Assembly (NCBI RefSeq): GCF_019703515.2
Contig: NC_059385.1
Location: 35,599,001-35,663,000, forward strand
Origin: Myxocyprinus asiaticus
Lineage: Eukaryota; Chordata; Actinopteri; Cypriniformes; Catostomidae
Length of the DNA stretch: 64,000 nucleotides
Reading direction: 5' to 3'
Shown here: piece after piece, positions 41,732 to 53,292 of the stretch
How positions within the stretch are numbered: the first letter of the stretch is position 1
Layout of the letters: each line of letters opens with the position of its first letter
The notes under the pieces: generated by a model
What the model was told of the DNA's origin: nothing
Database searches by the model: none
The model's input: the letters and a program-made list of their open reading frames with translations, nothing else
Program-made: the position numbers and the translations under genes

Positions 41732-44700
41732 ATGTCAAATGTTAATGTGAATGGGTTATCTCTCTCCACATGGAATGTAAATGGGTTGGGGCACCCCATA
41801 AAAAGAAGGAAGGTTATTTCTGTTCTTAAGCGCAAGAAATATGATATAGTGTTTCTTCAAGAAACGCATCTTTCCCCGCAAGAAGCTGAAAAATTTGGGA
41901 AGATATGGGGTGGACATGTTTTCTTTAGTGCTTGCTCAAGTAAGAGCAGGGGAGTCATTATATTGATTAATAAACATCTACAATTCAAATGTCTCAAACA
42001 GATTAAAGATAAATTAGGAAGAGTCATTGTTGTGTTAGGAGAAATTCAGGGGCAAAGGTTGATTTTGGCTAATATTTAAGCACCTAACGCTGATGATCAG
42101 GGCTTTTTTATAGATCTTGAAGGGATGTTGCAAGCTGCTGGCATCTCTCATGACATAATATTGGGAGGAGACTTTAATCTTTTGATGGATTCAGTCCTTG
42201 ATCACAGTGAAGCAAAAGTGTGTAAACCCCCTAGAGCTACATTGACACTTCAAAAGATCTGTACAAATCTTGGTCTTGTAGATATCTGGTGACTTTTGAA
42301 CCCATCTGGTAGGGATTATACATTTTTTTCATCAGTTCATAAGATTTACTCTAGAATAGATTTTTTTTTATATCGAAGTCCCTCATTTCATCTGTTGTTG
42401 ATTGCTCAATTGGAAATATCTTAGTCTCAGATCACGCCCTGGTGAGTTTAGAGATATTGCCACATACAGAGAAAAGGAAATCATATAATTGGCGCTTTAA
42501 TGTATCCCTTTTGCAAAATCCTGATTTTCAACAAATGTTAAAGACTGAAATCAGTGTCTATATGGAGACCATCTGGTCCTCGGTATCCTCTGTGGGCGTG
42601 GCTTGGGAGGCACTTAAGGCGGTTCTTAGGGGTCGAATCATAAAGCACGAGAACTTGTGGAGTTGGAAGGAAATATTAAAAGTGCCGAGGCAGAGCTGAA
42701 GCGCTGTATGTCATCTGATGGCCTCAGAGAATTGACCCGATTGAAATACAGGTATAATACTATTCTGTCACAGAATGTGAAGTTTTGGTTGTTCAGGGCA
42801 AGACAGTCATACTCTGAGTCAGGGGACAAAGCAGGGAAGCTTTTGGCTAGATATATTAAGCAGAGAGAGTCTTTTTCTACTATTCCCTCAGTGAAATCTG
42901 CTGGTGGTGAAATGTTTACCTCAGCCATTGATATTAATAATGCTTTTAAAGAATTCTATCTTGATCTCTACAGTTCTATATCTTCGTCTACTGATGAGGA
43001 TATTAGGAACTTTGTGGAACCATTAGAACTCCCTAAACTGACGAATGAGCAAAAAAACTCTCTTGATTCTGAGATAATCTTGGAGGAACTTGACGAGGTA
43101 ATCAAGTCCCTACCTACAGGCAAGGCTCCGGAGCCAGATGGCTTTGCCACTGAATGTTTTAGATCTTATGCTACAGGACTGGCTCCACTTTTGTTAGAAG
43201 TTTATACTGAATCATTAAAGAATGGAAAGCAGCACCAACCATGACACAAGCCCGGATCAGTCTGATTCTTAAAAAGGACAAAGATCCAAGCGAGTGTAAA
43301 AGTTACCGTCCAATTTCCCTGATCCAGCTAGATGTAAAAATCCTGGCTAAAATTTTGGCTAACCGATTAAGTAAGGTTATGACATCTCTTATACATATAG
43401 ATCAGGTGGGGTTTATATGGGGCCGCAGCTCTTCTGGACAACATCAGGTGTCTCATCAATATCATGTGGTCAGTGGCGAATGATCAGACTCCGGTCGCTG
43501 CCATCTCACTTGACGTCGAAAAGGCGTTTGATATGGTAGAATGGGATTATCTTTTTAAGATTTTGGAAATATATGGGTTCGGGAGTATGTTTATTGGTTG
43601 GATTAAGTTACTTTATAAACACCCTGTAGCAGCGGTACAAACAAATGGATTAATTTCAGAATATTTTACTCTGGATAGGGGCACCCGTCAGGGTTGCCCT
43701 CTTTCCCCATTATTGTTCTGTCTTGCCCTGGAACCATTAGCAGCCACGATAAGAAAAGATGATGATTTTCCAGGGGTGATGGCGGGAGGTGTGGCGCATA
43801 AGCTTCTGCTTTATGCAGATGATATTTTATTATTTGTCTCCGACCCCACTAGATCTATGCCTTGCCTCCACAGAATTATTAATTCCTTTTCCAAGTTCTC
43901 AGGATACAAAGTCAATTGGTCTAAATCCGAAGCTTTGGCTTTGACAGCATACTGTCCAGTAACGGCCTTCCAGCCAGGCGCCTTCCAGTGGCCCAAACAG
44001 GGCATTAAGTATTTGGGCATTTTATTCCCAACAAATTTGTCTGATTTAGTCAGAGTTAATTTTGACCCTTTAATAAAACGGTTTTCGAACGATGTAGACA
44101 GGTGGGCTTCATTACATTTATCGATGATTGGGAAGGTTAATGTTATTAAAATGAACTGTATTCCAAAATTTAACTACTTGCTACAGTCTCTCCCTGTAGA
44201 TGTCCCCCTCTCTTATTTCAAGCAATTTGATAGCATAGCGAAGTCTTTCATTTGGAGTGGTAAGTGCCCCAGTCTACATTTCAATAAATTACATAGGCCG
44301 ACTGACAAAGGTGGGCTAGGCTTACCCAAGATTTTGTTTTATTATTATTATGCATTCGGTCTCAGACATTTGGCTCATTGGTCGCTTCCACCTGAAAGAG
44401 CCCCTCCCTGGTTCTGCATTGAACAAGAACTCCTTGCCCCTATTTTGCCATTGCACAGCCTTTCCATCAAACTAAATAGAGAAGTTAAATCACAACCCAT
44501 TATTTCACAATTACACTCAGTATGGACAAAAGTGTCCAGAGTGTTTAATTCAGATATTTATCTAAATGTTGCCTCGAGCCTATGGCTAAACCCCAAACTA
44601 TGCATTAATAAGTCCCCTTTTTGTTGGTCAGAGTGGATTGCGAGGGGGGTTAATTCACTCGGTGATCTTTACAAGAGCGGTGTGATGAGATCCTTTGAAA

Positions 44701-45540
44701 ATCTGGTTCAATATTTTGGGATCCCCAGATCTCAGTTTTTTAGGTATCTTCAGTTATGCCATTTGCTCGGTACTATTTTTGGGAGTAGCATACACCCCCC
44801 TAAAGCAGCAGATACTCTAGAAGTGGTGATTTCTGCTTTTGGAAAGGGCCATGAGGCATTAGTGTATTACTCCTTATTAATTCAGAGTCTGGGGGATGGA
44901 GTCTCAACCACTCTCAAGAGATTATGGGAGAAATATTTAAACCTGGAATTAGAGGAGAGAGAATGGGCTAGGATTTTAAAAAAACATAAAAACTGCATCG
45001 AGAGATGCAAGGGTGCGCCTTATACAATTCAAGATTTTACATCGGTTCTATTGGACCCCCTCTAAATTGTATAGGCTTGGTCTTAAAGACACACCCACCT
45101 GCTGGCGATGCCAATCAGAGGAAGGAGACATGGCCCATGTTTTTTGGTGGTGCACTGAGATTCAGGAATTTTGGTTGAAGGTACAGAGTGTTCTGTGTGA
45201 CGTGTTGGGCATTCGGATTTCATTTTGCCCCAGACTCTGTGTTTTGGGTGATGGGGCGGTCATCGACGTAGGTGATAAATACATAAACAATTGGATCCTC
45301 ACTAGTGCGATGATAGGCAGGCAGATTGTTTTATGGGGCTGGAAGTTGGTGGGAGAACCCTCAATTCGGGAGTGGTGCGAGGAGATGGGAAGGGTGGCAG
45401 CCTTCGAAGAGGTATCATGTAGAAGGCTGGGGATATGGGATTCTTTTATTGGGAAATGGGGTAGATATTTGACATTTTTGGGGGCTCTCGTAGAGGGTCT
45501 GTGGAGAGAGAGGTATAGTTTAGAGTTGTATGTTTATTAT
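41732..45540 (+). pseudogene. LINE ORF2: endonuclease, reverse transcriptase, Cys-rich end (multiple breaks)
   Basis: ATG at 41732. The APE-type endonuclease region begins LSTWNVNGLGHPIKRRK with FLQETHLS (catalytic Glu); a stop at 42077 and more breaks follow, with GGDFNLLMDS in the next frame. The RT domain spans about 43000-44100: [42 protein letters not shown] and the catalytic LLYADDILLF. A 533-codon open part (43464-45065) carries most of the RT and its C-terminal extension. The final part (about 45050-45540) has CWRCQSEEGDMAHVFWWC, a zinc-knuckle-like motif. There are breaks near 42077, 42290, 42430, 42650, 43240, 43470 and 45060. A TA/TG microsatellite has grown at the 3' end. Inactive. 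Confidence 0.85.
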
Positions 45541-45544
45541 AGGT

Positions 45545-45567
45545 ATATGTGTATGTGTGTGTGTATG

Positions 45568-45616
<49 letters not shown>

Positions 45617-45800
45617 GTGTGTGTGTATATGTTTATGTATGTATGTGTATGTATGTGTATGTGTGTATGTATATATATGTATGTGTATAGATATATATAT
45701 ATACACACATACACACATATACATATGTGTATATATATATATATATATATACACACATGTGTATATATATATGTGAGTGTATATATATATGTATATATTT
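45545..45800. repeat. Long compound (TG)n(TA)n microsatellite
   Basis: About 250 bp of TATA/TGTG runs in the 3' region of the LINE. They generate artificial Tyr/Ile/Cys/Val frames on both strands. Confidence 0.95.
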
Positions 45801-46192
45801 ATTTATTATTTTATTCTCTGTAAATGTGTGTACTTATGTAAGACCACTGGGATGTTCATTTGGGGTGGGGTTCTTGATCGGGGAGGGGAAGTAGTGAGTG
45901 TTAATGTCGATTCACTGTATATATGTTTTCTTTTTCTTTGTTTTGAAAATTAATAAAATATTAATCAAAAAAAAAAATGACAAAAAAAAAATAAAATCAC
46001 AGCCTTTGCCATGACACTCAAAATTGAGCTCAGGTGCATCCTGTTTCCACTGATCATCCTTGAGATGTTTCTACAACTTGATTGGAGTCCACCTGTGGTA
46101 AATTCAGTTGATTGGACATGATTTGGAAAGGCACACACCTGTCTATATAAGGTCCCACAGTTAACAGTGCATGTCAGAGCACAAACCAAGCC

Positions 46193-47212
46193 ATGAAGTC
46201 CAAGGAATTGTCTGTAGACCTCCGAGACAGGATTGTATCGAGGCACAGATCTGGGGAAAGGTACAGAAAAATTTCTGCAGCATTGAAGGTCCCAATGAGC
46301 ACAATGGCCTCCATCATCCGTAAATGGAATAAGTTTGGAACCACCAGGACTCTTCCTAGAGCTGGCCGCCCGGCCAAACTGAGTGATCGGTGGAGAAGGG
46401 CCTTAGTCAGGGAGGTGACCAAGAACCCGATGGTCACTCTGACAGAGCTCCGGCGCTTCTCTGTGGAGAGAGGAGAACCTTCCAGAAGAACAACCATCTC
46501 TGCAGCACTCCACCAATCAGGCCTGTATGGTAGAGTGGCCAGACGGAAGACACTCCTCTGTAAAAGGCACATGACAGCCCACCTGGAGTTTGCCAAAAGG
46601 CACCTGAAGGACTCTCAGACCATGAGAAACAAAATTCTCTGGTCTGATGAAACAAAGATTGAACTCTTTGGCCTGAATGGCAAGCGTCATGTCTGGAGGA
46701 AACCAGGCACCGTTCATCACCTGGCCAATACCATCCCTACAGTGAAGCATGGTGGTGGCAGCATCATGCTGTGGGGATGTTTTTCAGCGGCAGGAACTGG
46801 GAGACTAGTCAGGATCGAGGGAAAGATGAATGCAGCAATGTACAGAGACATCCTTGATGAAAACCTGCTCCAGAGCACTCTGGACCTCAGACTGGGGCGA
46901 AGGTTCATCTTCCAACAGGACAACGACCCTAAACACACAGCCAAGATAACAAAGGAGTGGCTACGGGACAACTCTGTGAATGTCCTTGAGTGGCCCAGCC
47001 AGAGCTGAGACTTGAACCCGATTGAACATATCTGGAGAGATCTGAAAATGGCTGTGCACCGACACTCCCCATCCAACCTGATGGAGCTTGAGAGGTCCTG
47101 CAAAGAAGAATGGGAGAAACTGCCCAAAAATTGGTGTGCCAAGCTTGTAGCACCATACTCAAAAAGACTTGAGGCTGTAATTGGTGCCAAAGGTGCTTCA
47201 ACAAAGTATTGA
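46193..47212 (+). pseudogene. Tc1 DD34E transposase with one internal stop (sister of 22297-23316)
   Basis: 339 codons like its sister; the only break is TGA at 47006-47008, where the sister has an Arg codon (CGA to TGA, a CpG change). It has [36 protein letters not shown] and LNPIEHIW, with 34 residues between second Asp and Glu. N-terminal helix-turn-helix units and the GRPAKLS hook are intact. The site that is a stop in the sister is Arg here. Its 5' part is separated from the left inverted repeat by the nested LINE. Confidence 0.88.
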
Positions 47213-47824
47213 GCAAAGGCTGTGAATACTTATGTACATGTGATTTTTTATTTATTTATTTATTTTTATAAATTTGCAAAGATTTCAAACAAACTTCTTT
47301 CACGTTGTCATTATGGGGTATTGTTTGTAGAATTTTGAGGAAAATAATTAATTTAATCCATTTTGGAATAAGGTTGTAACATAACAAAACGTGGAAAAAG
47401 TGAAGCGCTGTGAATACTTTCCGGATGCACTGTATATGAATGTCAGTGGATATGTTAAAATGGTTCTATATGAATAATAACATCCAAATGTGTTTCCTAC
47501 ATTTTTTTTTTTTTTTTTTTGTTTTTTTGCCTTGAAAACCTCTGACTCTTCTTTCAGTTAAAGTTGTAGACCTGCCAGGACTATAATTTAAATGACCCTA
47601 TCCTGTTAGACAAAAAATAAAAATAAAAATAAATAGTATAATTGTAACCGACAAGATAAGCAACATGTATGGCTAGTTTACATTTAAGATTCATGACGAG
47701 ACAGTTTTCAACAGCTGCAAACCCTGCTACATATTGCAACAGTATTATAATTATGTGACTCATTTTTACAAACCAACTTACACATTTTGATATCAAGGTG
47801 TCTCCTTGAGGCAAACCAAAAATG

Positions 47825-48112
47825 ATTATTCTCTCATCATTTATGCAGTCTTATGCCATGTCAAACTCATTTGACTTTCTTCAGAGGAACACAAAGATTT
47901 TTGATGGATATATGATGTGTGTTTGTCCATATAATGGAAGTCAGTGAGGTTAAAAACTTTCAAGATCCATAAAGGCAGCATCAATGTGATCCATATGACT
48001 TGAGTGGAAATTTTAGTTTGTGTTCCATAGAAGACAGAAAGTCATATGAGTTTGAGAAGGCATAAGTGGCGAGAAGGCCAAATGACAAGAGAAATAGCAT
48101 TTTTGGGTGAAC
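47825..48112. repeat. Foldback-family element (related to 35176-36692)
   Basis: TGATTATTCTCTCATCATTT and CATTTGACTTTCTTCAGAGG on the left are mirrored by GTTCCATAGAAGACAGAAAG and TTTTTGGGTGAAC on the right. It is about 290 bp with diverged arms. Confidence 0.55.
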
Positions 48113-48239
48113 TACTAAAATCATTTGATTAAGCTGAAAAGTGAACATAAACCAACATTCAGCTAATGTAAGCTGGTTTCCTTTTAAGACGAAGGGGTTC
48201 AATGAGACATTTGCATTAAAACATGTAGAAAAGAGATTT

Positions 48240-48345
48240 ACTTGTTGGAGTTACCTGTTGCCTGCTGAGTTTCTGCCGCGTGAGTGATGCCTGAGCAGCA
48301 TTTGAAGATGAACTGTCTCTCCGGTGAAAAATCCGTGGGAATTCT
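48240..48345 (-). other. Exon-like unit 1 of a tandem pair
   Basis: On the minus strand, after a GGGCAG acceptor-like site, an open stretch reads GREFPRIFHRRDSSSSNAAQ then ASLTRQKLSRQQ and meets the donor-like CAACAG|GTAACTCC near 48257. A diverged direct copy (unit 2) lies about 390 bp away with the same frame and phase. No protein family was recognised. Confidence 0.35.
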
Positions 48346-48642
48346 CTGCCACTGCCCGACAATGAGAAAGCACAGTATTTTCCCATGAGAAAAGTATGGT
48401 GTAAGGCAAGGGGCAATCACAACAGTGAAACTCATTACCAAAATTTATGCTTCACATGATATTGATGTATTTATTCATATCGTCTCTAACACTGACTGAA
48501 CACTAAAACTGTAGATGCAATTGATGAAGCTGAATATAAACCAACACTCACAAATGTTAGCTGGTTTTAAGATGTACAATTTGAAGTTAGCATTAAACAT
48601 TTTAAATTGGTGTAGAAAAGCGATTATCTTACTGGAATTACC

Positions 48643-48774
48643 TGTTGTTTGCGGAGTTTCTGCGATACGAGTGAGGAGATGTAGGTGAAGGCCCTGAGCA
48701 GTGGTTGAAGATGAAGAGTATCTGCCTGGTGAAAAAATGCACAGGCTCCTCTGTGTTTGTTCGACTGTAAAAAT
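48643..48774 (-). other. Exon-like unit 2 of a tandem pair
   Basis: On the minus strand TTTTTACAG|TCGAAC is followed by a 41-codon open stretch (SNKHRGACAFFHQADTLH, then LVSQKLRKQQ) and the donor-like CAACAG|GTAATTCC. It aligns with unit 1 at FFHQAD/IFHRRD and QKLRKQQ/QKLSRQQ. Flanking intron-like sequence is also duplicated (ATAAACCAACA, TTAGCTGGTTT). Confidence 0.35.
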
Positions 48775-48994
48775 GTACACATCTAATTAGCCTCATGCAG
48801 AGAAACGTTTAATATACTGTAGATTTGCAAACGAAACGTAATGTAAGTTAACAAATTCTTTAAGCGAATAGAAACTTGAATACACAGAAAATTGATAGCA
48901 AAAAAAAAAAAAAAAAAAAAAAAACTTTTTTTCACACTATGTTTAAGTAAACTATGTTTAAAGTAAAGTTTCTAAACAATTTATGCAATTTGGG

Positions 48995-49320
48995 TAAATG
49001 TAAGAGAACTTTTTCAAAGTCTTTTGTAAGTGCCACACTTCCTGCTGCCAGTTGGTAGCACTATGACCGTGACCCACAATAGCCATATCCATGTGATTAG
49101 CCCCCAAGAAAACACATACAACTCAATTTTAATCTAAATCACACATTACACGCAGAAGATATGAGACACTTTCTGTTTGGCTGTTTTTGCCATTAATTTA
49201 GTGAATCGCCATGGCAACACCATTCGATATTTAAAAATCTGTTTGCAATTTAGCATCTTCGATGTCTTGGCATAATGTTGTCTAAATTTGGTGACAGTCT
49301 CATGAATCACCATTCAGAGA
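48995..49320. repeat. Solitary unit of the 55.6-58 kb repeat family
   Basis: CTTCCTGCTGCCAGTTGGTAG, TGACCGTGACCCACAATAG and TTTAGCATCTTCGATGTCTT match the units at 56600, 55840 and 57390. A (TCTA)n run (49322-49353) follows. Confidence 0.65.
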
Positions 49321-49353
49321 ATCAATCTATCTATCTATCTATCTATCTATCTA

Positions 49354-49924
49354 CATTTTTAACTGTAATTTAAAAATTTTTGCTAACTGATTTATTTGAC
49401 ATTTTTGCTATAATTTAATATAATTATTTATTGAAAACAAATATGTAGATCTAAAGATTATATTGCAATGAAATTATTTACCATTTTTATTTATCCATAA
49501 ACCGGCTTTAAATTAAATTAACAAATGTAATTCATGGCATTAGGTGTTAAGGTAGTCTAAGTAGATTTTAATATGAGCACAGAATTCATTTAGGTTTGTA
49601 ATTTCGTTGCAATTCTGTTGTTGCATTTTTTTCTCTGTGCACTGTCAAAATAAATGAAATCCATTAACTTTGGATACAAACTTTTAACAAACAAATACAC
49701 TTAGAGTTCATATATTTGAGTATTTATGTACACATTTAATTCCACAAGTGTTTAAAAAAACATGATACATATATGAAAATTGTCATTTTTGTCATATTGT
49801 CATATTCTGTATATTGCATATATCTACTGTATATAATTGAAATTTTTATATCAGTAAATCATGTATGAGCACTTACTTTCAGAATACAAATGTTCAGCAT
49901 ATATTGCCATTTTCAGATTCGTAG
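49354..49924. other. No gene recognised
   Basis: Highly AT-rich intergenic sequence with no coding or element signature. Confidence 0.55.
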
Positions 49925-50356
49925 GCTAGGGGAGCGCGGGGCACAAACTGTCGCTCACGGGTTCCCTATCTGTCACTCACTCAACATTGTGTCGATGTAG
50001 TGACACTAGGGGTCACTCTTGGGAGCCCCAAACACCTCTGATCTTTGAGAAAAGGCCAATGAGAATTGGTGAGTGGAATTTGTATGCCACTCCCCCAGAC
50101 ATACGGGTATAAAAGGAGCTGGCTCGCAACCACTCATTCAGATTTTCTCTTCGGAGCCGAGCGGTTGTGTATTCACTGAGCTGAATTCCCACGCTGTCTC
50201 ATTCACCTCTACAAGCTGTTGGATTTATGCCGCATTACAGCGGCTTCTCCTCTCTCGCACAAGTGGAGTGCAGAGAACGCCCCTGGGCGCTTCGACAGAT
50301 TAAAAGAGTATATTCTTCCATGAAAGAGTATATTTTCCTGTAAAAGAGTGGCACTC

Positions 50357-50850
50357 ATGGAGAGCATCTTTTTAAAGATGCCTTTCCGTTTGTGTATAGT
50401 TCCTAGTTGTGGCCTTTATCACTCTGCTTCCGACGGCCACGATCGCTGTTTTACGTGCTTGGGCGCTGCCCACACGTGGTTGGATGGCTCACTGCGAGAA
50501 CATGACCATGGCAACGTTGCGGTCGCAGCTTTCCTTCCTCAGAGGGAAAGCCACCCCAGCAGCTCCCTGCCGCGGTCCTTCTACCTATGGGTTTGAGGCC
50601 GCGTCGGTTAGCACTGGGAGCAATTTGGAGACCCCAATGGGAGACGCTCCGTCGGGTATGCCCCCGCGGACCTCCCATTCCTCAGCACGCTCGTTCGCCC
50701 CGGTCGAGTTCCAGGATGAGACCGCCGGCTCTTCTCAGGGCAAGTTTGCGGTCTTGTTCTGGGCTCATGAAGAGGATGAGTTGTCGATAGCAGCATCGGA
50801 GAGCGGGCTCATCCAGTCGGCCACTGAGGACTCGGCTGGGCTTCCACCTT
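50357..50850 (+). pseudogene. DIRS gag-like ORF remnant, frameshifted
   Basis: It begins MPFRLCIVPSCGLYHSASDG then HDRCFTCLGAAH, a Cys/His cluster typical of DIRS-type gag proteins. A shift near 50430 moves the continuation to the frame of MTMATLRSQLSFLRGKATP, HSSARSFAPVEFQDE and AHEEDELSIAASESG. It ends where the recombinase frame begins, at the internal deletion. Confidence 0.6.
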
Positions 50851-51550
50851 CGGGTCAGTGCTTTCCTTCCTGCAGGAGAGGCTGGAGGGGCGGCTGTCCC
50901 ACTCCACCTTGAAGGTGTACGTGGCCGCTATATTAGCACACCATGATGCAGTCAATGGTAAGTCTCTTGGGAAGCACGACCTGATCATCAGGTTCCTTAG
51001 AGGCGCGAGGAGGCTGAACCCTCCCAGACCGTGCCTCATTCCTTCATGGGATCTCTCCGTAGCCCGTTTGAGCCCTTGGTGTCAGTTGAGCTAAAGGCAC
51101 TCTCTTTGAAGACTGCCCTCCATCAAGAGGGTAAGGGACCTGTAGGCATTCTCTGTCAGTGACACGTGCCTGGGGTTCGGTCCAGCATACTCTCACGTGG
51201 TCCTGAGATCCCAACCGGGCTATGTGCCCAAGGTTCCCACGACCCCATTTAGGGATCAGTTGGTAAACCTGCAAGCGCTGCCCAAGGAGGAGGCAGACCC
51301 AGCCTTGGCGTTGCTGTGTCTGGTGCGTGCTTTACGCATCTTCTTGGATCACATGCAGACCTTTAGATGCTCTGAGCAGCTCTTTGTCTGCTTTGGTGGA
51401 CAGCGGAAAGGGAGCACTGTCTCCAAACAGAGGATCACAGCAGACATCTGCAGAGCAGCGGGCTGGGCAACACCAAATACCTTCGTGAGGTTCTACAATC
51501 TCTGGGTTAAGCCGGTCTCATCCCGTGTGTTGTCAGGAACGAGCAGGTAA
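50850..51550 (+). pseudogene. DIRS tyrosine recombinase remnant
   Basis: FLQERLEGRLSHSTLKVYVA, FLRGARRLNPPRPC and WDLSVARLSP make up the N-terminal part. After a break, PGYVPKVPTTPFRDQLVNLQ and CLVRALRIFLDHM follow, then GWATPNTFVRFYNL with the putative catalytic Tyr. Between VSKQRI and DICRAAGW the segment that should carry the His-x-x-Arg motif is missing. A stop at about 51091 and frame changes are present. Inactive. Confidence 0.65.
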
Positions 51551-52036
51551 GTTGTGGACAGCTGGCCGGGTGTACCGCTTGCGTAAAGCGCCTTTCTCCT
51601 CCCAGAGGCAAAGACATGCGCTTTTTACCCCCAGTCATGTTCACGAAGTCGTGGACTCTGGATGTCTTTCCTCTTAGCCCTGTGGCAGACGAGTTTGTGG
51701 AGAAACTCGTTGCCGGCCCAGTACATGTGCTAAGTTGGCCCTATACTGGAGTAGGTGCTCCACATGCGCTGGTTGCCCATATGTAACCCCGTGTGATGTA
51801 TCTTCCGCGAGACAGTTCCCCCGTTGGTGAACCTGCGTCTTCCTTGGGCAGAGGCCCCTCTGCCCCCTGTCGCCGTGTTTGTAGAGCTCCTCCCCCCCTG
51901 GGTAGGACCTACCACGGGGACTTCTCCATATGAGACACTGCCGACAAACTCGGTAAGACCATGTAACATATTTCCACACAGTTTCCTCCCCCTCGGGCTG
52001 GGTGTGGTCTCCGCGGTGTCTTCCCATTGGGAGTGA

Positions 52037-53219
52037 TTCGTTATTCATGTGCACAACTGTTTAAATAGCCTCTAAATTAATGTAGGGTAAATGAGGTCAT
52101 AAATTAGTTTAGAATACTGCAGGTTCACACTGACCACACCCACAAGAACAAATAAATCAATCTGATTGGCTGATGAATCTGACAAACTGACTTTAGATGC
52201 CTATTCACGTGCACTGTTGAAGGATTCTGAAGGCATGATGGTAGAGATGGACGATACCACTTATTTACTTTTCGATCCGATACCGAGTACTTTTAGGCCA
52301 ATATCGCCGATATCGATACCAAAACCGATACCTCTATTAAACTGATTTTTTACGAATTCTTTGGATAAAATTAGCAACTTTATTATTACTTAATTTTTAT
52401 ATATATATATTTATGGGCCTAAACAGAAAATTATTAGGCTGCTTTGTTTACCCTTAAAAAATGAGTTAGTATAAGCCACATATAAAACCTCAAAATGGAC
52501 CATAGATATTATTATATGGTTACTATTACTGAAACCAAGTTACCATATGGATACTACAGTAATGCTGTAGTAAAACCATGGTTAATTTTATCAAAACCTT
52601 GGTTACTGAAAAAAAAAAAAAAAACTTGGTTACTACAGACATGGTTACTAATACAATATTACTACAGTAAAGCCATGGTAAGTTTTCATAAGGGTATCAT
52701 TTATTAACAAGGATTAAAGATCATTATCAATGTTTTAACAATTCTGAATTTAAATAAACCTGTAACAATTGTCAAACAAGCCCATTATAATACATGTCAC
52801 ATTTAGGCTTGTCATTACTTAGTGTGAGTAACTCCAGATGCTGTTTTTCTGTCATTACCTCAGGGAAGCATTGCTCCCTCTTTGAACGAGCGCTGTGACT
52901 GAAAGGGTGGGCGCTGTCTGACTGCTGGTGTATTTGAGCATTTCTGGGCATCAAGATGAGCGGAAGAAAAAATAGTACCAGTGTCATGCAACAATTTGCT
53001 CATTTAATTCTTTTTTCCACTTCGAAGCTTATGAGACGCATTAATATTCATGTAATCTAAATAATAAGTGTGTCATAATTTTGTGTCATTCTCAGCACAC
53101 AGGGTGAAGATGTGCAGTAGCAAATAATAAAGTATAGGCAATGTAAAGTATATGTAAAGTATGTAAGTTAGATAGGTCTATGTGTAATATGTTTATATAT
53201 GTAGCACCGTGGTCCTGTG
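52037..53219. other. Decayed repeats, no gene recognised
   Basis: A hAT-like end occurs at about 52245-52335 (GGACGATACC, CGATCCGATACCGAGTAC, CGATATCGATACC). Imperfect tandem repeats of TTACTACAG/CCATGGTTA lie at 52495-52690. No frame with recognisable motifs was seen. Confidence 0.45.
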
Positions 53220-53292
53220 AGGCATGACATTTCGTTCCCTTGTATGTCTCTAAATATAGCAGAACGACAATAAAGCTCACTTGACTTGAGTT
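53220..53292 (+). repeat. LINE 3'-tail fragment
   Basis: GACAATAAAGCTCACTTGAC followed by TTGAG resembles the end of L2/CR1-type LINEs and the inverted fragment at 29889. The body of the element is not recognisable. Confidence 0.4.

Larger units (their letters stand above)
39780..45975 (+). mobile_element. L1/Tx1-type LINE, about 6.2 kb, two broken ORFs
   Basis: A leader (39780-39922), ORF1 (39923-40746), a ~1 kb spacer, ORF2 (41732-45540) and a 3' end with AATAAAATATTAATC and a poly(A) run (45965-45980). It lies in the A-rich part of a Tc1 element, so target duplications cannot be separated from the A-tract. All parts needed for retrotransposition were once present, but both ORFs are now broken. 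Confidence 0.85.
39600..47432 (+). mobile_element. Tc1-like element split by a nested LINE
   Basis: The ends CAGTGCATCCGGAAAG (39600) and inverted CTTTCCGGATGCACTG (47432) are flanked by TA at 39598-39599 and 47433-47434. The Tc1 sequence runs to about 39779, is interrupted by a LINE up to about 45970, then resumes at AAATCACAGCCTTTGCC. Compared with the sister copy at 21913, roughly 20 bp are missing at the junction. Without the LINE it would be about 1.6 kb. Confidence 0.9.
49925..52036 (+). mobile_element. DIRS-type (tyrosine recombinase) retroelement, internally deleted
   Basis: A promoter-like left region with GGGTATAAAAGGAGC (TATA box near 50108) is followed by a gag-like frame and directly by a tyrosine recombinase region. 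The RT, RNase H and methyltransferase parts expected in this class are absent, so about 3 kb is deleted. The right part (to 52036) keeps GC-rich terminal-type sequence. The flanks could not be resolved into intact terminal repeats. Confidence 0.75.

Noticed and set aside
45446..45823. Overlapping open frames on both strands rich in Tyr, Ile, Cys and Val
   Set aside because: They are translations of the TA/TG microsatellite in the LINE 3' region.
50409..50912. 167-codon open frame as an independent host gene
   Set aside because: It belongs to the gag-like part of the DIRS-type element, continued after a frameshift.
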